Source: Welwitschia mirabilis
Taxonomy: Eukaryota; Gnetophyta; Gnetopsida; Welwitschiales
Reading direction: 5' to 3'
Assembly: GCA_051453625.1 (NCBI GenBank)
Contig: JBOZIK010000001.1
Coordinates: 8,605,965-8,669,964 of the forward strand
Length of the DNA: 64,000 nucleotides
Shown here one piece after another: positions 10,916 through 24,781 of this stretch (position 1 is the stretch's first letter; every line of letters starts with the position of its first letter). The notes beneath the pieces are model-generated. The model had not been told where the DNA came from. It ran no database searches and worked only from the letters and a program-made list of their open reading frames with translations. The position numbers were made by a program, and so were the translations under genes.

Positions 10916-11696
10916 TTAACTTTCAACTGAAAATATGCATATAAGAAAGAGTGACATAAGCTGACTATCATGCTTCTTAAATATGTGTCATACTTTTCAA
11001 AGTAGGTGTAGTTATATGTATCACTACAATCCAAGCGAAGGTTCTTACTCATGATCAATTTATAAAATATGCTAGGTACTTTTGATGCTTCTCTTTAAGA
11101 GTTCCTCCACTTAAAAATTCATAAAAAACAATAACTCATACTTGATGTTATTATAAACAAAAGTAGATATTATCATGAAATTTCACTAATATTTTAACCA
11201 TTTTCTTTTAAAACTTATAACCCTTAGTCATACAAAAAAATAAATAACTTTCTAACTAATGGCAGGATCTATTTTGATTATAGATTGAAGAATAAAAGAA
11301 ACAAATGTCATTCAAGATAAATAAAGTTTAACTTCATGATTCATAGCAAAACAAGGCTTAGAAGTGATTTCACAATGTTGCATTGCAAGTATATTTAATG
11401 ATCTATTATGTTTTTATGTTTTCATGTGCCATTAGAAAAAGGTTTTTCATTTGTTTTCTTATGTATTAAATAAGTTATAGATACTAAAAGACTTATGACA
11501 TAAAAAAAGCATTAGGATGAAAAGACTATAATTTAGATTAATGGTATGAAAATATTGTAGACATTATTGAAGGAATCCAAAGTACATAAAGAATGCATTA
11601 TATTATTTGAAATGAAAACTTCAAAAGACCCAAACCAATTTCATTGTGCATTTTCAAAAATAGTTCTAGAATGAATTTCTTCTAAATAATTCCATC
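10916..11696. other. AT-rich sequence inside the CACTA-bounded block
   Basis: No gene or repeat could be assigned. CACTACAATCC near 11,021 lacks the AAGAAA continuation and subterminal repeats of a CACTA end. Confidence 0.5.
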
Positions 11697-11975
11697 ACAC
11701 GTTTCTTTTAAAAACGTAGTATGCAGGCATGTCTCTTTCAAGTACATAATGTGCAGATGCATTTCTTCCAAAAATATTTTACGCAAGTATGTTTCTCTAG
11801 AAAAACAATTTCATCAAGCATTTCTTCCAAAAACATAGTGCGTGGGCTACTTCTTTGCATTGAGATCAAGCATTTCTTCTAAAACACAATGCACGATCTA
11901 CTTCTCTGCTTCAAGAATCGACTAAGATCTATTACTTTTGTGCATTGAGAAGCAAGTATTTCTTCTAAAATTGTA
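11697..11975. repeat. Degenerate tandem repeat, unit about 30 bp
   Basis: Successive units resemble TTTCTTCCAAAAACATAGTG followed by a variable GCGTGGGCA-like tail. At least seven units can be followed by eye, several with insertions. The units are diverged, so this is an old minisatellite-like array. It differs from the CACTA subterminal repeats in sequence and lies inside the 10.65-29.27 kb block. Confidence 0.55.
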
Positions 11976-14900
11976 CTATATCTTATTTTATTCCACTTCT
12001 TAATTAAAGTTCAATAGCATAAAATTTAATCTTTTAGGTAGAAAACAGATAGAACACATTTTAAAGCATTTTTACTATGCTTTGGGGATCTTTCCTATTT
12101 AACATAAAGAGAAATTACTCTAAATCTAGAGACTATGAGTTTTCTAAAGCATCTTTTCTCATCCACCAAAATCTAAAATCTTATCTCCTTTTAGATTTTA
12201 AAAGTCACAGCTAATACAAAAAGGAATAGAGACTAAATCTAGAATGGAATAAAACATGAAAGAAGATTCCAAAGAGGTCTTGGTTAGGAGATTCATACAT
12301 ATTTTGATGCTAGGTATGAGGGAAGTATTTATATTATTTACAATATTCTAATTTGATATGTGAAGATTAAGATACTAAAATTGTAGAAGAAAAAATCTAT
12401 ATTTACTGTGTCTTATAACTTGATAGAAATACATAGTAATTTGCTGAGATAGTAATAGAGATGTTAGAAGTAGCCAGATTGATGACAACACTACAAGAGC
12501 TTGGGTATCAAGGAATTTAAGAGAAGAAATTTTTCTCTAGCTTTGATTGTAATAGACATCTCTTTGTCTTTAGTGCATTAATAGCAAAACAAAATTAAGT
12601 TTTCTTCTTTTCATGTTGTAGATTTGATGCCTTAAATTAAGGTATTTTTATGGCCCTATGCTTGGGGTTTGAATAATTTGTATATTAAAACTTAATAGAT
12701 GTTATACACATGTAGAGCCACTGAAATTTATTGTGAAACATTGTTATCTAATCTAATAAAGTGGGTGAAGATGATTAAAAGTTCATAGTAACATAATCAC
12801 TCCCAGAATCCTAGAGGAACTAGTATTGCATGGACATCATAAGAGCTTTCAACTAATTCCAGATGGAACTAAGGATTTGCACTCTCTATCATGCATTTGG
12901 AGCTTCCCTCTTTCTTCCAAGTCAATTGTTCTACTTTGTTCGGTTGTGTTTTCCATTAAGTACTCTTATCTATGAAGTGCATTCCCTATTCTCTTTTAAT
13001 CCCCTATTTTGTATCCTCCTTCCTTTATGGTTGAGGATTTTCTCTCCTTCCTTCCTATACTTAATGTGATGTTGAATCAGCATGCACTTTAGTATTAAGA
13101 GTAACAGCTTTTGACATTTATAGTAGTGAGGAAAATGATAAGCATAGCGGTGTTGTAGCTGAGAGATCTACATCTTCTTAAAATAAAATGCTAGCTTGAG
13201 AGGATAAGATAAGATGTTATGCTAGCCTTCTTTCACACTGTTATTCCTACTCTTCCTGCTTTTGCTTTATTATCTATATGTTTTATATTATTTATATTTT
13301 TCATCATTTCTAGATAAAGTAAGATTTGTATGTTTGAAAAAATAGCTTAATTTAATTTTTGTAAGCATAGGACTTCTCTAAGGTTTGTGTTTCTTAGGTT
13401 GATTGAGATTTTAAATTACACTATTAACACGAAACTACCTATGTGATTTTTAGCTTCTCTCATTAGTATTTATTGGTATCTTCCAATGTATTTGCTTATA
13501 CAAGGCTATACATAATCATATTACCATCATTTATCAAACTGATTTCTTATCAAGTGTAATTACTTTAATTGCTCTATGTTAGTAAATTCTGTCATCTAAC
13601 ATTTATTACGAAGGAAGCTTTTTAAAATTTATAATCCTTAGGACATGTAGTATTCTATTGTCTTTATTTATTAATAATCTTATAACATCATGAGCTGCAG
13701 GTACTATTATTAAATGCACACTGTACAAAAAAATTTTCTGGTTTGTTCTTTGGAAAACCCTTGACTAAATCTAATGATGATTTTGTCAATCTCATAAAGT
13801 AGTAGTTTTGAAAAGATAGTAAGATTTTAATTGTCTGTCAGAAAGGTCTGATATTAGTTTAGAGGTTTTTAGTTTAACATTTCATCTTCATTGTCTAAAT
13901 TTATTATACTAATTTATTTGGATTACTTACACATTCTCGTAAGAATATTTGTCATTTAGAATGCATGAAACATCTCCATGCTTTCAAGTCTAGTGTGGTA
14001 GCTAGGAAACTAAAAGCAACTGGGTACTAAATTTTATCTTATATTACTTTAGGTATTTAATTGGTAGAACTAGGTATAAGAGTGTTGATTCTTAATGTAA
14101 ATATCCATGTAAACTGATTAATATAAAAATTAAAATTTATTATTGAGTGACAAGGCTTTCTTACAAGTCTTACTACACTACACTACATTCTAAATCATAT
14201 AGGGACTAAAAAAAAAGGAACATTGGAGTTCCAAGATGCTAGAAAATTAGGTCCGGTCATAACTGGAAAATCAGGTCTAGTCATAATTTAGGGGAAAATA
14301 TCCATTGTATTGGGCATAATTCTTATAAGTAAGAGCATTTGTCTATAGATTTCTTAATACTAGTAATTATTTTAATCCATTATGAATTGAAGGATGCATG
14401 CTAAGTATGTAGGTGTATTATTATAGACTATTGTTCTATTAGGTTCCCTTAAAGATTTACATCATTTTCATGTTCTATTTAATTTATAACATTTATAGGT
14501 ACCCACTTTCCAGAAACATAGCCTTGAGATACAATGTAAAATTCATAATAGGAATAATACAGTGGCTTCATGATATAGAAGAATGTAATGTAGATGGTAT
14601 AATTATTAGCTAGGAATAGTAAATAATGAAAGATGTCATGGTCTAGGATTTCAAGTATTAACACAGTGGTTCACTTTCTGCTCTTGACTAACTGCACTCT
14701 TTAAGACCTTGCATTTGGCAGTTCAAAGGAATCTAATATATCATGTGCTTACAAATAATTGATTCACTCACCAGCACTATCAGTTCCACTGTCATCTTTC
14801 AAATATTTTCAACCTTATGCAAAAGGTTACATGTACATGTATTAATTCACTTTTACTGATAGCACAAGTTACATTATCCATAAACATGTATGTGCTTAGT

Positions 14901-17900
14901 TAATAACATTTGAACACCATCTCAGTACACATGATTATGTATGTCCTAGTTACACTAATCCACATCCATGAATAAAGAGTGATAACAATTATTTATGAAA
15001 ATACAAAGGGTTTTGCTACATCACTAAAACCCATTATCATATGTTGCAAGGGTATTTTAATCATGTGAAGGATGTTATGGTTCAACTTGATCACCTATTC
15101 ATTAATTAAAATTTTCAAATAAATGTTTATTTCTTGATGTAATTCTTAACATTGCTACATATCCGTCACCAACTGAAAAGACATATTAGGATTCAGCAAG
15201 AGTGGGGCTAAGTAGATTTAGACTAGTTCATTGAGGAAAGGAAATGGAAGTTGGGTCTAGACAAGTTGCATTTTAGGTGAACCTAACTATAGAGAGTAGC
15301 ATTATTGAAGCTTAGACTAGGTATGATAATATCTAATGACATCTAATCATTTGAATTAATGAATTAATAGATTAAGCTCCATCAAGTGTAAATAAACTTA
15401 GAAGCACTTGCATCTGATGTTTTATAAGATTTATAAGTTCTGTGTGCTTATAATAATATATACATGTGCTTATAATAACATCAAGTGCTTTTAATATCAG
15501 CTTCTGCTTATAAGACTAGTAAGCCTTTTTCAGTAAGAAAAAATTAGGTCCAAAAATTTTACTCTTTGCATATCTTACCTTGAAATATTTTAAAGATAAG
15601 ATCTTAACCTAAGAGAATCTTAAAGGCCTTTATTTTCCTTCTTGTTTTTACTTATGGAATGATAATTTTAAATTCATAGATCTAGATGGTATGTAGTATG
15701 AGTTTACCTTTTTTAACATAGTGTGGATTAATTCTAGACATTTATTAATCGTCTTTAGTATTATATTCTTAAGATGATACTAAGTGGATAATTATGAAAA
15801 GCTTGAAAGAACAAAATCAGTAATTCCCTTAGACTAATTAAGGAAAAAATTATCCACCAAAATAAACATTATGTATGATATACATAGCGAAATAAATGTA
15901 TAACCATCCTAACAAATTCTTGACACCAGTTGTTGCATATCTAATTAATCCTTTACTAATGACTTATTGATCTCAAAATCTAGTCTTAAAAGTCATCTCA
16001 GATTATTTGACTTGGTTGGTATGGATTCAACATTCCAAATGCACATCTAATGGAGTGTTTTCTTACTTTGAGATTTCTTAAATTTACCTATGTGAGAGAT
16101 CTTTGCCTACTGATATGCTACTTTTTTAATGACATTAATTCAGTAATTTTAAAAAATACTCAAAAGAGGGACTTCAAAGAAAATTAATATTTTGTAGTAT
16201 AAAGCAATTAATTTTGAAGCTAATTATAGTTGTTGATTTAGAGTTGTAATCATAACGAGACTAATTATCAATAGGAACCAATGAAGTAAAAGGTTTTAAG
16301 AGAAATAATTTGAATTAATTGTCTACAATTAAGTCTCATATACTAAGATTTATCTAATGACTAATAATATCCATTATTAGACCTATAATTACAAATATCA
16401 TGTGGTTGATTTGAGATCTTATCCAAGGCTTCAGAAAGAAAGATTAAGATAACTCGCTAGGGTTGTTTGTATGTCTTATTTTAAACTTGATATGAAATAT
16501 AGAAAACCATATTGAAGTGCTTATTCATTGAGTTTTTTTTTTCCTATTGGATCGTTTGAAAAGAAATGATGGTGTTGTCAAAATAAGGACTACAGGTATG
16601 TGGGTAATAGGAAATTATACTTTTGCAACTAAAAGGAATAGACAAATGGATTCTTTTGATGAACCTATGCCCCATTAACAGAAAACAAAAGGAAAGCTTT
16701 ATTGGATTGAGGTAAGAATTGTAAATAATCCTCTTATTTTTGAATAGAAAAAGAAAATTGGTGAAGAAAGAAGAAAAAGACAAGGCAATAATGATGAGGC
16801 AGAGAGAAAGGCAAGGTCTAAGCTAGAGGCAAATTAATTACTATTGAAGATATTAAAGGTAAGGAAGTTTTATTTCTTTTTTAAAGTGTCCTTTTTTTTT
16901 CCTATTAGGTTGATGCAAGAGCTATCTGAAGCTTCACAATTGCATCAAAATTCTTTCCAATTCATTGTACACATAAGGCATAGTAAAGTTTACTTGAGGC
17001 TTGATAACAAATACATGCTTTAATGCATGAAAGTAGAATGAACCTTCCCTTCATAACACATAGCATAAGAAGGTCATTCCATCTATTGTATATACTAGAG
17101 GAGAGGATAATTTGATATTAAAATCATATGGAGCATACAATATAATCATGAAAGAGGCTTAATTTGTCATGCTTGCATTTCACACTTAGAAAATAGTTTT
17201 AATTGCTGGAAAACTGACTGATGTTGAATATATGATGGCTTGAAGATTTACATGAATAATATGGATTCTAATAATTCATGGTATGAAGGGAATATCATGG
17301 ACATTCAAGCTATTTTTTTTAATCTAGATTATCTCTTAAATACATGCATTACAACATTTCTGAGAAAGGAAGGTACTTATGAAGATACAAAAGGTTACAT
17401 GCAAAAAATGATCCTTGTTGTATCTAAAGTAAAAAATTCTAGAAAATATTAGAAAACTTGAAATGGACATGATTGTTGTCTTTTTAGTAAATTTTCAAAA
17501 TAGAGGAAATTAAAGGAGAAGGCAGTGGGCCAAAACAAGGGAACTGTCTAGAAGAAGGTAGGGGATAAGAAAGATACAAAAACAAAGTCAATGCTTTCAA
17601 TAACTATTGCAAAGATTCTTGCAGAATACTTTTTGAAATTCAAGCATGATAATTTCTAGTGGAACAATCTTGATTTCAAGAATCTCTTATAGTATCATAG
17701 CCATCTACATAGTTTAATGTTTGTAAAAAATAATGACATTGTTGGATGCTCTCAAGAAATTAGTTATCATTATTTTTTATGTATCATAATCAAGTTATTC
17801 TTTTAACATTAACTCCTAGTCTAGAGTGGAGGAAATTACTTTCCATTAAACAAACTAAGCTAGATTTACACACATGGGATAAAGCTTTATTATATGATTA

Positions 17901-18661
17901 ACGTAAAACATTATCACAAGATATCAAGTCTTCCTTTTGTAAAATTTATTAAAGAAGCATTAAAGGTATCGGTGTTAATAGATGCAAATAAGCCATTTGA
18001 ATGCATATGAAGGTATAAACCTATATTTCATGAGTGTTTAGTGGGAAGAACAAATAGGAAAAATGAAAACCGAGGCATTTGAAACAAACACAGAGCTCTC
18101 GTATGCATGAACTGGGAGCTGGAAATAAGCATCCTCCATTTCTTGTAAATCAATCTTGCATTAAAAAGGTTGTAAAATACACCCTAGTAAGACACAAGAA
18201 TTTCAAGTGTTTCTCTTAAACATGTCTATATGTTGAGGCTATGAGTTATTTCCCATGGCTTAGATAAAGGAAATAAAATTTGACACATTTCCCATACCTT
18301 GATAATGTTCATATATTTCATAAAAAATAAAATATAAAATAAAGAGTGCATTACTAATATTAAACACAAATAAAAAAGGTCATAACTATAGCTATTCCCT
18401 TTGAGAAGAGCTACAATTAGTGCTATAGCTTTTCTACTATAGAGATGTCTCAAATTTTTTAGCTTAATCATGTATGTGACTAGATCATGATGAGAATCAT
18501 TAAAACATTAAAAAAATCATGAGAATATGCATAAGAATGCAATGGTCCTGTGGATTAAAACTACACATTAATAGGATGTTAATAGAGATACAATTTCTAA
18601 TGAAAAGATGCATTGGATTCATAAAAGTGTAAAATAATTAATAAGAATTAATTATCAAGGT
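11976..18661. other. Long AT-rich stretch without recognised gene
   Basis: I read both strands and found no recognised protein domain, RNA gene or transposon terminus. Short ORFs (12,863-13,069 plus, 68 codons; 16,544-16,783 minus, 79 codons; 17,240-17,452 plus, 70 codons; 18,226-18,471 minus, 81 codons) have AT-driven composition and no motifs. Local oddities are a doubled GGTC(C/T)(G/A)GTCATAA-containing stretch near 14,251-14,291, repeated GTGCTTATAATAA near 15,447-15,480, and the direct repeat TTTTTTTTTCCTATT near 16,531 and 16,890. Confidence 0.5.
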
Positions 18662-18761
18662 NNNNNNNNNNNNNNNNNNNNNNNNNNNNNNNNNNNNNNN
18701 NNNNNNNNNNNNNNNNNNNNNNNNNNNNNNNNNNNNNNNNNNNNNNNNNNNNNNNNNNNNN
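18662..18761. other. 100-N gap between duplicated contig ends
   Basis: The 63 bases before the gap (18,599-18,661) recur after it (18,762-18,824) with one visible difference. This is an assembly join between unmerged overlapping contigs. Confidence 0.95.
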
Positions 18762-18824
18762 AATGAAAAGATGCATTGGATTCATAAAAGTGTAAAATAA
18801 TTAATAATAATTAATTATCAAGGT

Positions 18825-21415
18825 TTTAGAATGCTGAATATCATATAGTAACACTCCACATTTTTTAAAAATCATGAGATACATTTTGAATTGAGAAGAC
18901 ATTCAAGTAATTTTTGAAAGTTATTTTTCAATGAAAAAGGCTAAAAGGTGGGATCATTAACATTCAAGTTGAGAATAATTAGGTATACTTAACTCTCATG
19001 ATGGTAAAAATAGTAGATAATACTCTCTTATAGCATTTTTATTACTAACTAATTTCATAAGTCACTTTTATAAAATGACTTACCTCTAAGAAAAGCTTGT
19101 ACTTAGCAGTGATTAATTTCTTTTTCATGCCTTCTCTTCCTTTTTTGTCCTAGGCTACAAAAAATATCCATTTCAAGAAAATATAAAGAAAGAAGTAAGA
19201 ATACTATGAGGAATGAGAAAAAATAAAAAAAAAATGAAATCCAAAGTAGGAAACATGAAAAGAAAGAAAAATATTTACTATTTAGAATATAGTCATGAAG
19301 GAGAGTTTTTTATAGTGATTAGCACTAAGTAGCTAAAGATGCAAATGGAAAGTATTTAGAAGGACATTTCAATTATCTATCTATTAAAGGAAATCAATTT
19401 GTCTTTATAAATATGAAAACTAGAAAACGATGTCTCTTTTCCCTAAATGTCCTAATATACAATTTAAAAAAAAAAAATTCAAACTCTATGAGAATTGCAA
19501 AAATTTTAATGGATGACTTTTGTAATTTGACAAAATATCAAATGAAAATTTTGGATTCTAAACAATGTCAAATAATACTATCCAAATTGTAGATCCTTAA
19601 AGGATTGCTAGAGACTCTTGAGTAAAAGATAGTATCTCTTTATCCACAAAAATTACAAAGAAGAATCTTAATTTAGAATTCTAATTTCCTTTTCATTTGA
19701 ATGTAAATCCACCATTTCTTGACAATGATCTTACTAGAATTGCATTAAATATGTTTTTAAATTTTACATCAACTATTACAGAAGAAACATTTCCATTTAT
19801 AAGTGAGTAACTATCATTCTTAAAGTTAATCAATGTTTCAGTAGCTAACATATGACATTTGTAGTTTTACTATAATATACAAGGGAATTTAAATTTTCAA
19901 AGTAGTTTCAGAGTACTTTAATGATAATGAAATAAGGCATTCTATAGGGCGCTTATTGGTATTTTATAAGATGCTGAACAACATTTTACTAGATAATGTG
20001 TCTCAATGATGTGGCTTTAAACATAATCAATTTTTGTGATTTTAGGTATGCTTCGCATAATCAAGGGACATTATAGTTACTCTGGCCCAAATCACAAGAG
20101 CATTTTACCTCCACAACCTCATGCAATATTTTCAGTTCTATGTTGTTAAGCTTCTTAGAAATAGAGACTGTTAACTGCATCTTTAAGACAAGCAGTTATG
20201 ATTTGATAATAGCTAAGAAGGATACCAAAATATTTCTTTCAATCTAATATAATGGACATAATTAAATGTTAAAAAAATACCAAACCTTGGTAGCTTTGTA
20301 CTTTCTATTAGCAACTTTGTTTGTAATGCCTAGACCAAGAAAACTTTTAATGCTACAATAATTTTTGATGTACTAATGGAAAGTCTTTTTTTTGCCTCTA
20401 TAAGTTGTTCATTGAGGTTTTTTTTTTTTTGACCTATGTGATTTTCTATATTTTTTATTAGTTTCAAGATACAATTTGGAATGCTAGCAAGTTTTTTAAC
20501 TCAAACAATGTTAACTCTTTTTCTAATTTATCATAAAACACCTAGATGAAACTTCTAATGTGTTTTGTTAATGGAATATCTATGTTTAATTAGTGTTAGT
20601 GAAGTAGAAGCTCTCTATGAGCTTTTTAAGAAGACTATTAGTGTTTTAGTATATGATAGCCTTATCAGTAAGGTAAAGCATTTATTTCACCATGGATAAA
20701 TGAAGAAGAATCATATCAAAGTTATGTATTGTTAAGCTTTATATTATGATGTAGAAGTATTATTATTATACTAATGGATATAAATTTTATGACTTACAAT
20801 TAGTTTATGATAATTGGAATATTTCTTAACTGATGCTAATAGCCATCTTAATGTTTATTTTTATAAAATGCCATTTTCCTTATATTTTATTTGATAATAT
20901 CCTTTTTTGTAGGAGAAGTTTCAACTAGCACTATTTAGAACTAATAGGAAGGAAGTCTTTTTGCATATAGGGTATGACTATTTTTAGCTTTCGAAGTCTA
21001 AAGATATGAGGACATATGTACATTTTTACTTGATAAAATTTATGAAAGCCCTTTAGACATTTTATAAATTAATGGTTGTTCACTCTTGATACTATGCTAA
21101 TTTTTTAATCCATAGAAAATCACTGATTTAACATTTATTTTCTATACAAAACATAAGATCATATCTTTATCAAATTATACTTCTTGTCAAAAATTAGTGT
21201 GATGGATTTGCCAGCTTCTCTGGGAAGATGGAAATGTGTAATCCAATAATCAGGATCCTTGGCCAAATCCTAAATGCAATGTTGTTAAGGATTTCTATCA
21301 TAATCATAAATTGATTAATGGTGAATCTAGATTTTGTTTTATGTGAGTCATTTTTCCTTGTAATGAACTTAGTTTTTTTTTAATTAGATGTTATCCTTTT
21401 GTAAGCACAATTTAC
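18825..21415. other. AT-rich stretch without recognised gene
   Basis: No ORF, domain or RNA gene is supported. Poly-T runs occur near 20,419-20,430 and 19,459 (as A), but without flanking duplications that would mark a retroposon. Confidence 0.5.
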
Positions 21416-22358
21416 NNNNNNNNNNNNNNNNNNNNNNNNNNNNNNNNNNNNNNNNNNNNNNNNNNNNNNNNNNNNNNNNNNNNNNNNNNNNNNNNNNNNN
21501 NNNNNNNNNNNNNNNNNNNNNNNNNNNNNNNNNNNNNNNNNNNNNNNNNNNNNNNNNNNNNNNNNNNNNNNNNNNNNNNNNNNNNNNNNNNNNNNNNNNN
21601 NNNNNNNNNNNNNNNNNNNNNNNNNNNNNNNNNNNNNNNNNNNNNNNNNNNNNNNNNNNNNNNNNNNNNNNNNNNNNNNNNNNNNNNNNNNNNNNNNNNN
21701 NNNNNNNNNNNNNNNNNNNNNNNNNNNNNNNNNNNNNNNNNNNNNNNNNNNNNNNNNNNNNNNNNNNNNNNNNNNNNNNNNNNNNNNNNNNNNNNNNNNN
21801 NNNNNNNNNNNNNNNNNNNNNNNNNNNNNNNNNNNNNNNNNNNNNNNNNNNNNNNNNNNNNNNNNNNNNNNNNNNNNNNNNNNNNNNNNNNNNNNNNNNN
21901 NNNNNNNNNNNNNNNNNNNNNNNNNNNNNNNNNNNNNNNNNNNNNNNNNNNNNNNNNNNNNNNNNNNNNNNNNNNNNNNNNNNNNNNNNNNNNNNNNNNN
22001 NNNNNNNNNNNNNNNNNNNNNNNNNNNNNNNNNNNNNNNNNNNNNNNNNNNNNNNNNNNNNNNNNNNNNNNNNNNNNNNNNNNNNNNNNNNNNNNNNNNN
22101 NNNNNNNNNNNNNNNNNNNNNNNNNNNNNNNNNNNNNNNNNNNNNNNNNNNNNNNNNNNNNNNNNNNNNNNNNNNNNNNNNNNNNNNNNNNNNNNNNNNN
22201 NNNNNNNNNNNNNNNNNNNNNNNNNNNNNNNNNNNNNNNNNNNNNNNNNNNNNNNNNNNNNNNNNNNNNNNNNNNNNNNNNNNNNNNNNNNNNNNNNNNN
22301 NNNNNNNNNNNNNNNNNNNNNNNNNNNNNNNNNNNNNNNNNNNNNNNNNNNNNNNNNN
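21416..22358. other. Assembly gap (943 N)
   Basis: The run is all N, with no overlap between its flanks. Apparent ORFs through it are artefacts. Confidence 0.99.
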
Positions 22359-23036
22359 GCATGTCTTTTTATTAGATCAAACTCCCTCTTCTATTAGTAA
22401 TACCTTCTTTTGTTCCTGGGTAAAAAATTTAACTTGGACCTTTTATGCTTCTTATACTAGCTCTCAACTCCTATAAAGTCTCATAGTCCCAACAATAGAA
22501 TCATCTAGCTTCTTTCATGTCTTTATTAAATGTAATATAAGTTACCTTGCCTTTTCTTTAGTTGGCTTTATGAAGATAGGGTTCCTCATTCATTCCAACT
22601 CTAGGTGTAGTATTTCTTTTGTAATATTGGGTGGCTAAACAATGTTAATCAATATGGACACTATATATCCCCTAAAACCTCTTCACACTGTGTCTAGGTG
22701 AAATCATGAAAGGTTCATGATGAGAGGCTAGTACATTCTTATCTAGGCTAAAGATATAATTTCCATCATAAATATACTAGATATAGGTTTAGACTCCTTT
22801 TTCATGAAGCCGTGATATTTCTTTATTCTAAATCTTAGAAGAAGTATACTTTGATAGCTTGTAACTCATAATGAAATGAGTAAAGATGCTATCTACTGAG
22901 CTGATATGGACTATTCTATTTCTACCCTAAGAATTCTTGCATCTTCAGCCTTCACTCATATTATGTATTTCCTTTTAAAGCCCAAAGCTTTAGTGCTTCA
23001 TAGTAGGGTAGGACATAGCTTTCTTTCTTGTAGTTT
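22359..23036. other. Sequence between gap and CACTA end, nothing recognised
   Basis: The composition is slightly less AT-rich than the neighbours, but no ORF of note and no motif was seen. A TTTCTTGTAGT string at 23,024-23,034, just left of the CACTA terminus, resembles an opposite CACTA end but lacks subterminal repeats. Confidence 0.45.
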
Positions 23037-23054
23037 CACATCTAGAAATATAAG

Positions 23055-23320
23055 ATTTTAAGGCATTTATCAAAATAAACACCTTAAATATAGAGCTTTT
23101 TAAGGTGTTTATGTTAATAAATGCTTAAATGAATCTAATGAAAATTTTTTAAGGCATTTGTTTAATGAAATTCCTTAAAAGCATTTTCAAAGTTCCTTTT
23201 AAGGCATTTATTTAAATAAACATCTTAAAGTTTTAATTTGAATAATATATATTTTTTAAAAACCTAAAATTATATATAAAAAAGGGTTTTTAATGCATTT
23301 TGATAAACACCTTAAAAGAT
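23055..23320 (+). repeat. CACTA subterminal repeats, left cluster
   Basis: Repeated TTTTAAGGCATTT and AAACACCTTAAA units with inverted arms are spaced roughly 50-60 bp. They align directly with 10,647-10,915. Confidence 0.65.
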
Positions 23321-24478
23321 AGCATAAAAAAATAACATAAATTTCATCTTCGCACTTCTGCCCTAACACCCGTCTTTCACTTTATGCATTGCCAAAAAAA
23401 AAAAAAATTTGTTCATTGTCCTACTACCCATATTTTACAAAGTTTCTACATTTGGTTTCTTACATCAAGACTGAGCCCTCTGAGCACTTGCAATAACAAA
23501 ATGGCCACTGCTGCATTTTAGGAGACCCCTTGATGTGTTTAATAGACAGTTGTTCATTTAACAACTCTCCTCAGTCACAAGAGAAATAGACTTTGGTTTA
23601 ATAATCATTCATATCTATGCATGCATTGGTTGAAGAAGGCTTAAGAGTTGCAGAGGATACAGAATGGATAGTAGATCCACATTAGAAACACAAAAACTTC
23701 AAGAATAGAAAGTGCATAGTGATCATATAAGAAAGAAGGTGCGATGAGTGATATCGCTAGGATTGTCAATGGGAGAACTTGTAATTACATAGCAATTCAT
23801 ATAAGTTATGCAATCTACATGTGTTAATTCATTATCATACTAAATTTCATGGAAATGGTGTAGAAACATAGGCTTAGAAAGGCTAAGCTATGAGATTATC
23901 TTATTTATTTCCTTGTCAACCATGAGCTAAGCGTTATGAGATCTAATCATCCCCGTGATATTTTAATGGATCATTCTTTGAGGGCTTTCACATCACCCCT
24001 ATCATTCTTGTTCATGGCATTTTTGGATTCAGAAAAGGGGTATATCTAGCTGAAACCCCCTTGTTTTATCTCCATTGAATCAAAAATAATAACTAAAAAT
24101 TTTGTTAAACTGTAAAATCTTAGAGGAATATCGTATTTTATAGGAGTAGAGTTGAAGGATGATCACATCTTTGTGCCTGATTTGGGATCTCCCTTTAGAA
24201 TCCATTATGAATTATTTACTAAATAAGAACTATTTCTGGTTATTTCTTGATCTTTAGACCTATTTATTTGATAATTTTAAGAGAATGTCAATATTGTGTA
24301 GTATTTATTTTAACCTTTTTAAATTTAATTTTACGAGTCTTTTAATTACCTACCCAATTTTTTTTAATTTCTTTTATTTGAGTTACCTAATTTTTGAGTA
24401 TTTAATCTATGTCTTTGTGACTTTGACATTTATACTATGTGATTTTTAAACAAATAAACAAATACATAGGAAAGAAAT
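23321..24478. other. CACTA interior, nothing recognised
   Basis: A poly-A tract lies near 23,395-23,407. No recognised ORF was found. The sequence just before 24,479 is AT-rich and not distinctive. Confidence 0.45.
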
Positions 24479-24781
24479 ATGAGGAGAACATACTCTCTTG
24501 AGGTAGATAAATGCTCTAGCATAGAATTGCTTGACAGCTTAGGAGTTGTCAAGTCAGAAGAATCCAATGAATGCAGCTATGATGAACTACTTGAGGATGC
24601 ACTATATAATGTTCTTGACAGGGAATACGTTGAAGGAATTCTAGATAAAGAATTTATAAAAGAAACAACCCTTGTAAAGGTTCACAAAAAGCCAAAATCA
24701 ATTACATTATATGGGTTCAAGAAACTAGGAGTGATGGTAACCAAAGAATACCCTAATTATGACTTAATGATTAATCTATAG
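24479..24781 (+). CDS. Hypothetical 100-codon ORF, unrecognised
   Basis: This is among the longest uninterrupted ORFs in the window that contain no N, and it stands out because nearby reading frames are broken every few dozen codons. The N-terminal half is acidic and rich in Ser, Glu, Asp and Leu (for example SIELLDSLGVVKSEE and YDELLEDALYNVLD), suggesting amphipathic helices. The C-terminal half is basic then mixed (KVHKKPKSITLYGF). No signal peptide, membrane segment or catalytic motif is visible. It lies inside the CACTA element, so it could be a captured gene fragment, a remnant of the transposon's own second ORF, or chance. I do not recognise the family. No splice signals or promoter could be tied to it. 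Confidence 0.3.
   Translation: MRRTYSLEVDKCSSIELLDSLGVVKSEESNECSYDELLEDALYNVLDREYVEGILDKEFIKETTLVKVHKKPKSITLYGFKKLGVMVTKEYPNYDLMINL

Noticed and set aside
12489-12508. CACTACAAGAGCTTGGG as a possible CACTA terminus
   Set aside because: There are no subterminal repeats beside it, no inverse partner nearby, and the match ends after nine or ten bases.
12863-13069. 68-codon hydrophobic plus-strand ORF as a membrane protein
   Set aside because: Its hydrophobicity follows from T-rich DNA (Phe, Leu, Ser codons). It has no motif, homologous copy or gene context.
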